Source of the DNA: Bacteroidota bacterium
Lineage (GTDB): Bacteria; Bacteroidota; Bacteroidia; Bacteroidales; Paludibacteraceae
DNA: 64,000 nt
Direction of reading: 5' to 3'
NCBI GenBank assembly: GCA_023459355.1
Contig: JAEWUM010000030.1
Coordinates: 28,029 to 92,028, forward strand
The notes under the pieces were generated by a model. The model was not told where the DNA came from, ran no database searches, and saw nothing but the letters and a program-made list of their open reading frames with translations. Both the position numbers and the translations under genes were made by a program. The first letter of the stretch is position 1. Every line of letters starts with the position of its first letter. Below, in pieces: positions 17,131 through 25,013 of this stretch.

Positions 17131-17739
17131 TTATTTTTTTACTTTGATTCCACAACCTACCGCCACTGTAACCGCTTTTTTTACAGGCTTTTTGTTCAAC
17201 AGGGCTTCAACAGCGTCTTCCACGTATTTTTCTGATACATCGTTGGCATCTTTGTAATTATTGTCGATGGCGCCGGTATATTTTACCACCAACTGCTTTT
17301 TTTCTTTTTGCAGGATAAAGACATGGGGCGTTTTGGTGGCGCCATATTGCGGGAAAATTTGTTGTCCGGCATCAACTAAATAGGGGAATGTGAACTTCTT
17401 TTCGGCATGCTTTTTTTGCATGGCTTCAAAACTATCGCTCGTTGATACTGCCGGGTCATTCGGATTGATGGCAATGACAGGATATCCTTTGGCTTTGTAT
17501 TTCTGATCTAATGCAATCAGCCGGCTTTCGTAGGCTTTGGCATAAGGACACTCATTGCAGGTGAAAACGACAATGAATCCCCTGGCATCTTTGTAATCGG
17601 CAAGCGATACCATGCGTTCATCCACATTTTTCAACCTGAAATCGGTGGCTGTATCTCCGGGTTTGTAACCTTGTGCGTAGAGCGAAAGCGTAATGAACGA
17701 CAATAAGGTCAGTAAGGTCAATTTTGATCTTGTTTTCAT
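17131..17739 (-). CDS. Secreted thioredoxin-fold (AhpC/TSA, redoxin) protein
   Basis: A 202-residue protein with an N-terminal signal peptide (about 1-23, LTLLTLLSFITLSLYAQG). A redoxin domain follows, beginning YKPGDTATDFRLKNVDERMVSL. The active-site region reads FTCNECPYAKAYESRL (about 59-74), with Cys-x-x-Cys in the position of thioredoxin CxxC. The cis-Pro loop is near GATKTPHVFIL. Members of this group are periplasmic, single-domain thiol proteins that probably act in redox homeostasis or reduction of oxidised thiols. It lies 7 bp after the TlpA-like gene on the same strand, so the two form an operon. The C terminus is lysine-rich with one further Cys (VAVGCGIKVKK). The substrate is not known. 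Confidence 0.8.
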   Translation of the reverse strand: MKTRSKLTLLTLLSFITLSLYAQGYKPGDTATDFRLKNVDERMVSLADYKDARGFIVVFTCNECPYAKAYESRLIALDQKYKAKGYPVIAINPNDPAVSTSDSFEAMQKKHAEKKFTFPYLVDAGQQIFPQYGATKTPHVFILQKEKKQLVVKYTGAIDNNYKDANDVSEKYVEDAVEALLNKKPVKKAVTVAVGCGIKVKK

Positions 17740-17746
17740 ACATCCG

Positions 17747-18250
17747 TTATTTTAAATATTGATCAATAATGGTTATTAATTCTGCTTTGTGGAGTTGCTT
17801 TTCCACGAATTTCAGTTTCTCGCCGTTTTTGTAGAAAACGGTAGCGGGTATGGAACCGGACCAGCTTTTGTCCACCTTTGGCATCCAGTAATTCATGCGT
17901 TTGGTGTCGTCGAGCAGATATACATCGGCAGTTATCTGATTATCTTTCAGAAATGGTAAAACTTCCGATTTCAGGTTGTCTTTGTCATCCACTGAAACCA
18001 AAATCATCTTGAAATCCTTTCTGGAGGAGAGTTTGTTGTTGACTTCCATGAAATCCGGAATTTCCCTTACGCAGGGTCCGCACCAGGTTGCCCAGAAATT
18101 GACGACGTACAACACATCATCTTGTTTGTCCGTAATTTTTTCTAAAGCCTCGTATTTTATGACCCCCTTAAAGCTGTCTGCTGGTTTATCCTGTGCGTGT
18201 ACTGCAAATAGTAAACCTGATGTCAGTAATGTTATGATTAATCTGTGCAT
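17747..18250 (-). CDS. TlpA-like periplasmic thioredoxin
   Basis: A 167-residue thioredoxin-fold protein with a signal peptide (about 1-19, LLTSGLLFAVHAQ) and a canonical active site WATWCGPC (about 53-60) followed by VREIPDF, typical of TlpA/ResA thiol-disulfide oxidoreductases. The cis-Pro region is near GSIPATVFYKNGEK. It probably reduces disulfides of periplasmic proteins. It is the first gene of a two-gene operon with the redoxin gene, 7 bp apart. The upstream 577 bp hold no other gene but contain a 212-bp repeat element. Confidence 0.85.
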   Translation of the reverse strand: MHRLIITLLTSGLLFAVHAQDKPADSFKGVIKYEALEKITDKQDDVLYVVNFWATWCGPCVREIPDFMEVNNKLSSRKDFKMILVSVDDKDNLKSEVLPFLKDNQITADVYLLDDTKRMNYWMPKVDKSWSGSIPATVFYKNGEKLKFVEKQLHKAELITIIDQYLK

Positions 18251-18398
18251 GTATCTTATTGTTAAATTGTTGTTGTAATTCTGTATTGATTACAATTATA
18301 CATTCAACTTAAAACAGGCTTGATTTGTTCTGGAATAAACAATTTTTATAATTTAGGTGAATCAGGACTTGTGAAGTGGTTTCTTCTCTGCGTTCACT

Positions 18399-18610
18399 TA
18401 GATCCCTCACTTCCGTTCGGGATGACAACGATTCAGTAAGGTCAAATACCGTCGCACTATTTTTCACTATATGATTAGATTCTTCATGACGACGGTTCGA
18501 GAGTTCTTAGCACCCGTCGCTGCAAAAATAGAATAGTTTTTGCAGGCTTTTGCCGACGGGTAATATTAATAAAGTGAAAGTTGTCATCCCGAACGGAAGT
18601 GAGGGATCTA
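18399..18610. repeat. 212-bp element with perfect 30-bp terminal inverted repeats (copy A)
   Basis: The ends 18399-18428 and 18581-18610 are exact reverse complements over 30 bp (TAGATCCCTCACTTCCG outermost). Inside is a two-part hairpin: outer stem CCCGTCG (18513-18519) with CGACGGG (18554-18560), inner stem CTGCAAAAA (18520-18528) with TTTTTGCAG (18537-18545). No coding sequence lies inside. A second full copy in reverse orientation is at 37695-37905. It looks like a non-autonomous mobile or structured repeat. Apart from it, the 18251-18827 gap shows only a TTATATG-type short repeat near 18676-18708 and a terminator. Confidence 0.85.
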
Positions 18611-18768
18611 ATTTTTTATTGCTGATTCACATAATTTGTTTAATTTTTAAACAATACCGTTTTTCATTCACAAAAACAACTTATGTGGACTTATATGCCT
18701 TATATGGTTATATATTATTTCTTTATCGTTTTAATTGTTATCATGTTTACTGTTGTCCGTAAAAAAAA

Positions 18769-18802
18769 AGCAGACTTTCTCCTTCGCGGAAAAAGTCTGC
18801 TT
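18769..18802 (-). terminator. Terminator of pgk
   Basis: AAGCAGACTTT (18769-18779) pairs with AAAGTCTGCTT (18792-18802). On the minus strand it follows the pgk stop by about 25 bp and is followed by a run of T. Confidence 0.8.
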
Positions 18803-18827
18803 AAATAAAACTTATTAATATAACGGA

Positions 18828-20087
18828 TTAGTATCCCCTGATGGCTTCGATGCCAGGCAATACACGTCCTTCGATGGCTTCTAATAAAGCGCCACCACCG
18901 GTTGAAACATAAGATACACCGTCGTATAAACCGAATTTGTTTACACAGGCAACTGAATCGCCACCACCTACTAATGAGAAGGCGCCGTTTTGGGTTGCTT
19001 CCACGATGGCATTACCTACTGCGCGTGAACCCGATGTGAAGTTGTCGAATTCGAAAACGCCGGTCGGACCGTTCCACAGGATGGTTTTGGATGCTTTGAT
19101 TACATCGGCGAAGATTTTCTCCGTTTCAGGACCGATATCCAGCCCTTCCCATCCTGCAGGAATTTCACCTACATTCACGAAGTCGGTATTTGCATCATTG
19201 CTGAAGCTGTCGGCAATTTTGGCGTCAACGGCTAATACCATCTTCACGTTGTTTTTCTTTGCTTTTTCGAGCAATTCGAGTGCTAAATCGAGCTTGTCGT
19301 CTTCGCAAATCGAGTTACCCACTTTACCGCCGAGGGCTTTGGTGAATGTGTATGTCATACCACCGGCGATAATCAGGTTGTCAACCTTGGTCAGCAGGTT
19401 CTCGATGATTTCAATTTTGGATGAAACTTTTGAACCTCCCATGATGGCGGTGAACGGACGAGCCGTATCTTTCATGATTTTCTCAACAGCATTCACTTCC
19501 TTTTCCATCAGATAACCAAACATTTTGTTGTTTTCGTCGAAATGTTTAGCGATGAGTGCGGTCGAAGCGTGGGCGCGGTGAGCAGTTCCGAAAGCGTCGT
19601 TAACATAGCAATCGGCATAAGATGCCAGGGTGGCAGTAAATTTCTTCTGGCTTTCCTTTACAGCTTTCTTAGCTTCTGCTTTTTCTTCTTCAGTAGCAAA
19701 TTCGCCACGTGGTTTTCCTTCTTCTTCAGCATAGAAACGCAGGTTTTCGAGCAACAAAGCCTCGCCGCCTTTCAGGCCGGCAGCCAGTGCCGCTGCTTCT
19801 TCGCCCATGCAGTCGGGTGCAAATTTCAAATCCACACCTAATAGTTTGGATACGTGCGGTACGATTACTTTCAGTGAGTATTTGGTATCCGGATTTTTCT
19901 TTGGACGACCCATGTGCGATGCAATAATCAGCGCGCCGCCATCCGCTAAAATCTTCTTCAGGGTAGGCAAGGCTGCCCGGATACGGTTGTCGTCTGTAAT
20001 CTGGAAGTTCTCGTCGACAGGAACGTTGAAGTCCACACGAACGAAGGCCTTTTTGCCTGCGAAATTAAATTTGTCGATAGTTTGCAT
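18828..20087 (-). CDS. pgk: Phosphoglycerate kinase
   Basis: A 419-residue phosphoglycerate kinase, which interconverts 1,3-bisphosphoglycerate plus ADP with 3-phosphoglycerate plus ATP in glycolysis. The start MQTIDKFNFAGKKAFVRVDFNVP carries the family signature. Substrate-binding IIASHMGRPK (about 55-64), LLENLRFY (about 111-118), the conserved TAHRAHAST (about 169) and the nucleotide-binding GGGDSVAC (about 374-381) are all present. Length is slightly above the usual ~395-400, the extra residues being a Lys/Glu-rich insert near 118-145. It lies 86 bp downstream of purE on the same strand; that gap is filled by a short repeat built of CTGGCGAC/GGAGTCTGG-like words. A terminator follows. Confidence 0.97.
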   Translation of the reverse strand: MQTIDKFNFAGKKAFVRVDFNVPVDENFQITDDNRIRAALPTLKKILADGGALIIASHMGRPKKNPDTKYSLKVIVPHVSKLLGVDLKFAPDCMGEEAAALAAGLKGGEALLLENLRFYAEEEGKPRGEFATEEEKAEAKKAVKESQKKFTATLASYADCYVNDAFGTAHRAHASTALIAKHFDENNKMFGYLMEKEVNAVEKIMKDTARPFTAIMGGSKVSSKIEIIENLLTKVDNLIIAGGMTYTFTKALGGKVGNSICEDDKLDLALELLEKAKKNNVKMVLAVDAKIADSFSNDANTDFVNVGEIPAGWEGLDIGPETEKIFADVIKASKTILWNGPTGVFEFDNFTSGSRAVGNAIVEATQNGAFSLVGGGDSVACVNKFGLYDGVSYVSTGGGALLEAIEGRVLPGIEAIRGY

Positions 20088-20099
20088 AATTTTTATTTA

Positions 20100-20167
20100 T
20101 TTTGTCGCCAGTCGCCGGACACCAGTCGCCAGACCGGAGACCGGTGTCTGGAGTCTGGAGTCTGGTG
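20100..20167. repeat. Short GTCTGGAGTCTGG / CGCCAGTCGCC repeat patch
   Basis: The purE-pgk gap is almost entirely made of near-repeated words (CGCCAGTCGCC, CACCAGTCGCC, GGAGACCGG, GTCTGGAGTCTGG) that can form several alternative hairpins. A related GTCTCCGGTCTCCGGTCTG lies at 61660-61680 after the tRNA-Met region. No coding sense is seen. Confidence 0.55.
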
Positions 20168-20173
20168 ACCATA

Positions 20174-20680
20174 TTAATTAGTTTTAAATTCGTATTTTAC
20201 CTTTTTCAATTCCTGATTGGCCTCCACGATTTTCTTTTTCAGGTTTTCTTTGTAGGCAATCAGTTTTTCCTGCAACGCCACATCGCCTGTGGCCATCATT
20301 TGCACGGCAAGGATAGCCGCGTTTTGAGCACCGTTGATGCCAACTGTTGCTACCGGAATGCCCGGAGGCATCTGCACAATGGCAAGGAGTGCATCCATAC
20401 CATCCAGGCTGGCATTGATGGGTACACCGATAACCGGAAGGGTGGTCATCGATGCGATAACTCCCGGTAAGTGTGCTGCCATACCAGCTGCAGCAATAAT
20501 CACCTGAATGCCGTTTTCACGGGCTTTGGTCGCAAAAGCTTCCACTTCTTTGGGTGTTCTGTGTGCCGACAAAGCATTGATTTCAAACGGAATCCCGAAT
20601 TCATTCAACAATGCGGCAGCCTTTTCCATCACCGGCAGGTCAGATGTGCTACCCATAATAATACTTACTTTTGGGGTCAT
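20174..20680 (-). CDS. purE: N5-carboxyaminoimidazole ribonucleotide mutase
   Basis: A 168-residue class I PurE, which converts N5-CAIR to CAIR in purine synthesis. The N terminus PKVSIIMGSTSDLPVMEKA carries the GSxSD phosphate-binding motif (about 10-14), and ALSAHRTP (about 38-45) includes the catalytic His. The glycine-rich stretch AAAGMAAHLPGV (about 63-74) is intact. The C-terminal tail is lysine-rich (KKKIVEANQELKKVKYEFKTN). It precedes pgk on the same strand; gcvH lies upstream with a repeat-rich 193-bp gap, so it may have its own promoter. Confidence 0.96.
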   Translation of the reverse strand: MTPKVSIIMGSTSDLPVMEKAAALLNEFGIPFEINALSAHRTPKEVEAFATKARENGIQVIIAAAGMAAHLPGVIASMTTLPVIGVPINASLDGMDALLAIVQMPPGIPVATVGINGAQNAAILAVQMMATGDVALQEKLIAYKENLKKKIVEANQELKKVKYEFKTN

Positions 20681-20737
20681 ATAAAATATGATGTTTAAAT
20701 GTTTAAAAGTTCAATAGTTACTTTGCTATTTGCAGTC

Positions 20738-20785
20738 ATTGCGAGGAGTTCACAAAGTGAACGACGTGGCAACCCCCTCGAACCT
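20738..20785. repeat. GTCATTGCGAGGAGTTCAC dispersed repeat
   Basis: GTCATTGCGAGGAGTTCAC at about 20736-20754 recurs at about 61679-61697 in another gene gap. The first copy continues with a small palindrome (TTCACAAAGTGAA). This resembles dispersed repeats common in Bacteroidota intergenic DNA. Confidence 0.6.
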
Positions 20786-20808
20786 GCAATTAGTTTCTCA
20801 GCCTGTCG

Positions 20809-20867
20809 TTTTCCGCTTTCCGCTTTCCGCTTTCCGCTTTCCGCTTTCAGTTATTCGCTATTCGCTA
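20809..20867. repeat. TTCCGCT heptamer array running into TATTCGC repeats, after gcvH
   Basis: About five tandem copies of CTTTCCG are followed by TTATTCGCTATTCGCT, ending directly next to the gcvH stop codon. The same composite, AATAGCGAATAGCG then GGAAAGC on the coding strand, follows the prolyl oligopeptidase stop at 61740-61798. Confidence 0.75.
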
Positions 20868-20873
20868 AAAAAC

Positions 20874-21251
20874 TTACCCAACTAACGCCGCGTACGCTTC
20901 AGCAGAAAGCAGGTTGTCAAGTTGTGCTGCGTCAGCAATGGACAGTTTAACCATCCAGCCTGCGCCGTAAGGATCGTTGTTCACCAATTCCGGTTCGTTT
21001 TCCAACGCGCTGTTTAGTTCCAGTACCTCGCCGGAAACCGGCATAAACAACTCCGATACGGTTTTTACAGCTTCTACAGTTCCGAAAACTTCACCTTCAG
21101 CCAGTGTTTCGCCAATTGTTTCAATTTCAATATAAACGATTTCACCCAGTTCGTTCTGAGCATAATCGGTAATGCCCACATACGCAACCTCACCTTCCAC
21201 ACGAATCCATTCGTGTTCTTTGGTGTACTTTAATTCAGCCGGAATATTCAT
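20874..21251 (-). CDS. gcvH: Glycine cleavage system H protein
   Basis: A 125-residue H protein, the lipoyl carrier that shuttles the aminomethyl group between P, T and L proteins in glycine cleavage. The lipoylated lysine lies in FGTVEAVKTVSEL (about 57-69, Lys64). N-terminal LKYTKEHEWI and the C-terminal GAGWMVKL are typical. No gcvP or gcvT is nearby, which is common in this phylum. It is followed immediately by a heptamer repeat array and lies 22 bp after the EEP hydrolase gene on the same strand. Confidence 0.96.
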   Translation of the reverse strand: MNIPAELKYTKEHEWIRVEGEVAYVGITDYAQNELGEIVYIEIETIGETLAEGEVFGTVEAVKTVSELFMPVSGEVLELNSALENEPELVNNDPYGAGWMVKLSIADAAQLDNLLSAEAYAALVG

Positions 21252-21273
21252 GATAATTGTTTTTATGATGTTA

Positions 21274-22374
21274 TTAAATTGATACCTTACAATACAAGGG
21301 AAAATGATCAGAATTACGTATTTTGTTGTCTATTTTAAAGGATTTAATTTCAATGGATGCATTATATAAAATGTGATCAATGCGAAATTTTAGAATAGAA
21401 TCGCTGAATGTCCATCCCAATCCGAATCCATTGGCAACGAAAGCGTCCTGCATTTTTCCCCTGATGGTTGAGTAGGTGTAGGAACCGGGGACATCGTTGA
21501 AATCCCCTACAACCATAACCTTATTGGGCGATTTGGCAATTTCTGCTGCTACCATATCAGCCTGTTTAGCTCTGATACGATAAGCCCCACCCAGTTTTCT
21601 CGAGAAATGCATGGTCGTTCCTTTGATGTTTTCGGTGTCGAAATTATCTTTCAGTCTGACCGCCATTACCTTGTCGTTTTCCGTAATCTTGTTGGATTCG
21701 AGGTGACAGTTAAAAATACGGATGGTTTCTCCTTTGATTTCAATATCGGAAACGATGGTCGTGTTAAATTTCGAATCGTATGCTAAAACCGATTTTTCAA
21801 CAATGGGAAATTTTGAAAATGTTGCATTGCCAAAATATGACCAACCCGTATTAACCTTAAAATGAATATGATGATAGGGGTATTTTTTGAAAACCCGGCG
21901 TAAATCGTCCTCAGTAAGGTGTTCATTGCTTGTGCTCGCTGAATATTCCTGTATGCAGAGTATATCCGGATCTTTCTCCAGCATATATTGTATGACAGGA
22001 TTGGGCTTTGCTTCCGTATGTTTAGCCATCATGGCATTTGCATAGGTATTATAGGTCATCAGCGAAAACGTATATTCCCCTTCATAATTTTCGGTATTTC
22101 TGAAGTTAACAGGGAAAGTATTCCTTACGATGTGCCAACACAACAGGATAACAGACAAAGAAATCAGAAAGTGCCATTTTTTAAAAGCAATCCAGAAAAA
22201 TATAAAAAAGATGTTCAAAGGAATGAGCGCAGGCAGCAGGAGTGTTGTGTAGGCCGGTATCAGTAACTTTTCCGGGCTAACCCGGGAGGCAATAAATGCC
22301 ATGACCATGAGCGCGGCTACAGCCAGGTTTGTTGTAATGAACAATAATTTTATCAGTCCTTTGCCCAGGTTCAT
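21274..22374 (-). CDS. Membrane-anchored endonuclease/exonuclease/phosphatase-family protein
   Basis: A 366-residue protein with two or three N-terminal membrane segments (about 10-30, 37-60, 66-85), then an EEP (DNase I-like) catalytic domain. Motifs include SLMTYNTYA (start of domain), CIQEYSAST with the catalytic Glu (about 141), FNCHLESNK (about 219), VVGDFNDVPGS (about 291-301) and the final RNSDHFPLYC with catalytic His. Members of this group in Bacteroidota are probably phosphodiesterases of unknown substrate acting at the membrane or periplasm. It lies between the rhomboid gene (29 bp upstream) and gcvH, all on the same strand. Confidence 0.82.
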   Translation of the reverse strand: MNLGKGLIKLLFITTNLAVAALMVMAFIASRVSPEKLLIPAYTTLLLPALIPLNIFFIFFWIAFKKWHFLISLSVILLCWHIVRNTFPVNFRNTENYEGEYTFSLMTYNTYANAMMAKHTEAKPNPVIQYMLEKDPDILCIQEYSASTSNEHLTEDDLRRVFKKYPYHHIHFKVNTGWSYFGNATFSKFPIVEKSVLAYDSKFNTTIVSDIEIKGETIRIFNCHLESNKITENDKVMAVRLKDNFDTENIKGTTMHFSRKLGGAYRIRAKQADMVAAEIAKSPNKVMVVGDFNDVPGSYTYSTIRGKMQDAFVANGFGLGWTFSDSILKFRIDHILYNASIEIKSFKIDNKIRNSDHFPLYCKVSI

Positions 22375-22402
22375 AAATGCTAACTGTTGAATATGGTGAA
22401 AT

Positions 22403-23287
22403 TCACCCTTTGCCTTGTTCGAATAATTTTCTCTTTTCTTCTGATGTCAGACTCCCGTATCCGGATGTTTTTATTTTGTCCAGAATGCGATCGATCTCTT
22501 CAATGTTTTTAGCTTTGGTCATGTTGTAGTCCGCGTCCGACATTTTTTTGCCGTATGCCGCTGTGTGTTTCACCTTTAACTTGCGGGGTTTAAAGAGATT
22601 AGACAGCCTGTCCATGAGCTTGTTGAAAGATTTGGTATGATCTTTTCCGCGTCGCAAAGATACAATAAAAAAATAACCGTACAAAGCGCCTCCCAGATGT
22701 GCCAATTCGCCACCCGCGTTACTTGAGGTGATGCCGAAAAAGCTAATCAGTACCGCTGCAATAGCGATGTACTTCAGTTTCACGGTTCCAATCAGTAGAA
22801 ACCGCATTTCCATATTGGGAGCCTGCAACGCGGTAGCAACGATAATGGCCATGATAGAACCGGATGCGCCCATCAGGATGCTGATATCCGCCATTTGTGA
22901 GAAGAGCGGAAAGATATTATAGGCGACGATATAGGTAAGTCCGGCAACCAAACCGCCGAAAAAATACAATCCGAATAACTGTTTCCCTGTAAAAAACATC
23001 ATAAACAATTTCCCAAACCAAAAGAGGGCAAATAGGTTAAACAGGATGTGAAAGAAATCCTTGTGCAGAAACATGTAGGTTACCAGTGTCCACGGTTTGA
23101 GCAGCAGGGCGCCGAAATTGGACGGTAATGCCAGAAAAGGAAAAATAAAGTCTCCCTGCAGGGTGAAAAGCCGCATGACAATCAGGAAGATTTGCAGCGT
23201 CAGGTACAGGGCTACATTCAGAAAGATCAGCCTGGTAACGGCATTTCCCTGCCGGTAAGTTTGTTTCAGATTTTCTATCAGGTTCAT
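22403..23287 (-). CDS. Rhomboid-family intramembrane serine protease (with cytosolic C-terminal tail)
   Basis: A 294-residue rhomboid protein with about six membrane helices. The catalytic serine is in MGASGSIMAI (about 139-148) and the histidine in ELAHLGGALYGY (about 194-205); the LHKDFFHILFNLFALFWFG stretch in helix 2 (about 74-92) is the usual conserved His/Asn region. A ~85-residue hydrophilic C-terminal tail (AYGKKMSDADYNMTKAKNIEEID...) matches tails seen in Bacteroidota rhomboids. It lies 16 bp downstream of a second rhomboid gene on the same strand; the two probably act in the same membrane on related substrates. Confidence 0.9.
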   Translation of the reverse strand: MNLIENLKQTYRQGNAVTRLIFLNVALYLTLQIFLIVMRLFTLQGDFIFPFLALPSNFGALLLKPWTLVTYMFLHKDFFHILFNLFALFWFGKLFMMFFTGKQLFGLYFFGGLVAGLTYIVAYNIFPLFSQMADISILMGASGSIMAIIVATALQAPNMEMRFLLIGTVKLKYIAIAAVLISFFGITSSNAGGELAHLGGALYGYFFIVSLRRGKDHTKSFNKLMDRLSNLFKPRKLKVKHTAAYGKKMSDADYNMTKAKNIEEIDRILDKIKTSGYGSLTSEEKRKLFEQGKG

Positions 23288-23303
23288 AATCGTATTTTTT
23301 TAA

Positions 23304-24098
23304 TTAAAAACGATAAGGTCTTTTCTTCCAGATTAATATCAGGATGATACCAAACAACATTCCCCCGAGGTGGGCAAAATGTGCTACGCTGTCGCCCGAG
23401 AAATTGGCAACCCCCAGAAACAATTCAGCAACCCCGTAAATCAGCACAAAAATACGGGCTTTGATAGGAACCGGGAAGAACAGCATCATCAGTTTAACAT
23501 CCGGGAACAGCCAGCCGAAGGCCAGTAACAGGCCGAAAACAGATCCGGAAGCACCAACCGTAACCGGCAGGTTCAGGAACATGCGTTTGAGTTCAATCAG
23601 GTCGGCAGCATTAAAATGGGTCAGGCTGCTTAATCTGAAATACCTTTCCAGCACATGCTGATAGTTTAGCAAATGTTCTCCCGAGTTCGCGGCAATGGCT
23701 TCGTTCATGGCTGCTATGACCTGATGGTATTCTACGGTCCAGAAAATTTGTTGGACAATTCCGGCGCCTATGCCTGTTATCAGGTAATAGATCAGAAAAC
23801 GCTTAGGTCCCCAGAAGTTTTCGAGCACACCGCCAAACATATACAGGGCGAACATATTAAAGAACAGGTGACCAAAGCCACCATGCATAAACATGTAAGT
23901 AATCAGCTGCACCAGGTTGAACTTGTCAGAAGCCCAATAATGCATGCCGAGGACATCGGTCAGATCAAGTGCGATACCCCAGCGGCGAAAAATGCCAGGA
24001 GAAAGTAATGTTGCTAACCAAAGAATCGCGTTGATGGCAATCAGATTCTTTACTACAGGCGGTATAGAGCTTAAAAAGGATGGACGGTAATTGTTCAT
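23304..24098 (-). CDS. Rhomboid-family intramembrane serine protease
   Basis: A second rhomboid of 264 residues from the preferred start MNNYRPSFL (the frame extends 11 codons further upstream to 24131, but those codons are not rhomboid-like). The catalytic serine lies in VGASGSVFGLL and the catalytic histidine in AHFAHLGGMLFG. FMHGGFGHLFFNMFALYMFG gives the conserved helix 2 region. A ~40-residue loop insert (EAIAANSGEHLLNYQHVLERYFRL) lies between helices 3 and 4. It is the first gene of an operon with the other rhomboid, the EEP protein and gcvH, and is divergent from the HU gene. Confidence 0.9.
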   Translation of the reverse strand: MNNYRPSFLSSIPPVVKNLIAINAILWLATLLSPGIFRRWGIALDLTDVLGMHYWASDKFNLVQLITYMFMHGGFGHLFFNMFALYMFGGVLENFWGPKRFLIYYLITGIGAGIVQQIFWTVEYHQVIAAMNEAIAANSGEHLLNYQHVLERYFRLSSLTHFNAADLIELKRMFLNLPVTVGASGSVFGLLLAFGWLFPDVKLMMLFFPVPIKARIFVLIYGVAELFLGVANFSGDSVAHFAHLGGMLFGIILILIWKKRPYRF

Positions 24099-24217
24099 TT
24101 TGTGACCATTGTTTGGATAAATTGTGTACAAAAATAATCAAAATATCACCAAAAAGATGTTTTCTAACATCTTTTTTGAATTAATGAAAAAAAATGCATT
24201 AATTTTTGCAGAAAATG

Positions 24218-24248
24218 TTTGTTTTTACGAATCAATCTATTACATTTG
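24218..24248 (+). promoter_or_regulatory. Promoter of the HU gene
   Basis: TTTG (24218-24221), a 19-bp spacer and TACATTTG (24241-24248) match the Bacteroidota -33/-7 consensus well, 54 bp before the HU start codon. Upstream of it, two short hairpins followed by T runs (24152-24175 and about 24179-24206) lie in the divergent gap. Confidence 0.75.
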
Positions 24249-24301
24249 CTGTCTGATAAACAATTTACTTGTGTCTAATCTATTAAAAATTAATCCAAAT
24301 T

Positions 24302-24574
24302 ATGAACAAAGCAGAATTAATCAATGCTATTGCTGCCGAAGCAGGTTTAAGCAAAGTTGACGCTAAAAAAGCACTTGATGCTACAGTTAAAGCCGTATCT
24401 AACGCATTAGTTGCAGGTGATAAGGTAAGTTTAATCGGTTTCGGAACTTTCTCTGTTGCTGCACGCAGTGCTCGTCAGGGTATCAATCCTAAAACTAAAA
24501 AACCTATTAAAATCGCTGCTAAAAAAGTTGCTAAATTTAAAGCCGGTGCTGAGCTTGCTGCAGCTGTTAACTAA
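24302..24574 (+). CDS. HU-family DNA-binding protein
   Basis: A 90-residue histone-like HU protein: MNKAELINAIAAEAGLSKVDAKKALDATVKAV, the conserved IGFGTFSV and the RxGxNPxT arm (ARQGINPKTKKPIKI), then the C-terminal helix FKAGAELAAAVN. It bends and compacts DNA as a dimer. It is a single-gene unit with a clear promoter and terminator. Codon use is strongly biased (GCT, AAA), as expected for a highly expressed gene. Confidence 0.97.
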   Translation: MNKAELINAIAAEAGLSKVDAKKALDATVKAVSNALVAGDKVSLIGFGTFSVAARSARQGINPKTKKPIKIAAKKVAKFKAGAELAAAVN

Positions 24575-24597
24575 TTACGCTTTAGGTTTATCTTACT

Positions 24598-24629
24598 AAA
24601 GGAATATGAGATTTCATATTCCTTTTTTT
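24598..24629 (+). terminator. Terminator of the HU gene
   Basis: A perfect 12-bp stem, AAAGGAATATGA (24598-24609) with TCATATTCCTTT (24614-24625), a 4-base loop and a T run. Confidence 0.85.
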
Positions 24630-24720
24630 GCGTTTAAATTCTGTAAGTATTCCTTTTTTAAAGCTAAGTTGATTTTATACTTTGCTATGCTCAAAATGAA
24701 AGTAAAAACCAGATAGAGAT

Positions 24721-24973
24721 AACCTTATTTACACCTTATTTTCTGACTAAACAACCTTAGTAGCAAATGAATACCTCAGCGAACCTAACCTTATTACCTT
24801 ATTTTGATAATTTTCTGAAATAAGGTAATAAGGTCAGAGGAGGCATGTGAATATAATCTTTACTACTAAGGTTGTTTAGTCAGAAAATAAGGTGTAAATA
24901 AGGTTTTGATTGTGAGGGTTGAACATCAGCTACTAAGGTTGTTTAGTCAGAAAATAAGGTTGAAAATAAGGTT
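24721..24973. repeat. Large inverted repeat: perfect 43-bp arms, inner 17-bp hairpin, third copy
   Basis: Arm 1 (24721-24763) and arm 2 (24863-24905) are perfect reverse complements over 43 bp. The 99-bp interior holds another perfect inverted repeat of 17 bp (24788-24804 with 24818-24834) built from the same ACCTTATT word. A third copy, in the same direction as arm 2 with small changes, is at 24930-24973. No reading frame crosses it. It fills most of the 439-bp gap between HU and yaaA; the rest of the gap is AT-rich with nothing recognised. Confidence 0.9.
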
Positions 24974-25013
24974 GTTTAACATATTAGTAATATGAAAAAT
25001 CAAAATAAATCAC

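Noticed and set aside
18937..19515. 192-codon plus-strand frame opposite pgk
   Set aside because: Shadow of the certain pgk gene; low-complexity Ser/Phe/Ala composition and no family signature.
24721..24973. CRISPR array or transposon ends
   Set aside because: Only three copies, one inverted, with unequal gaps; no transposase and no clear target duplication in the bases seen.
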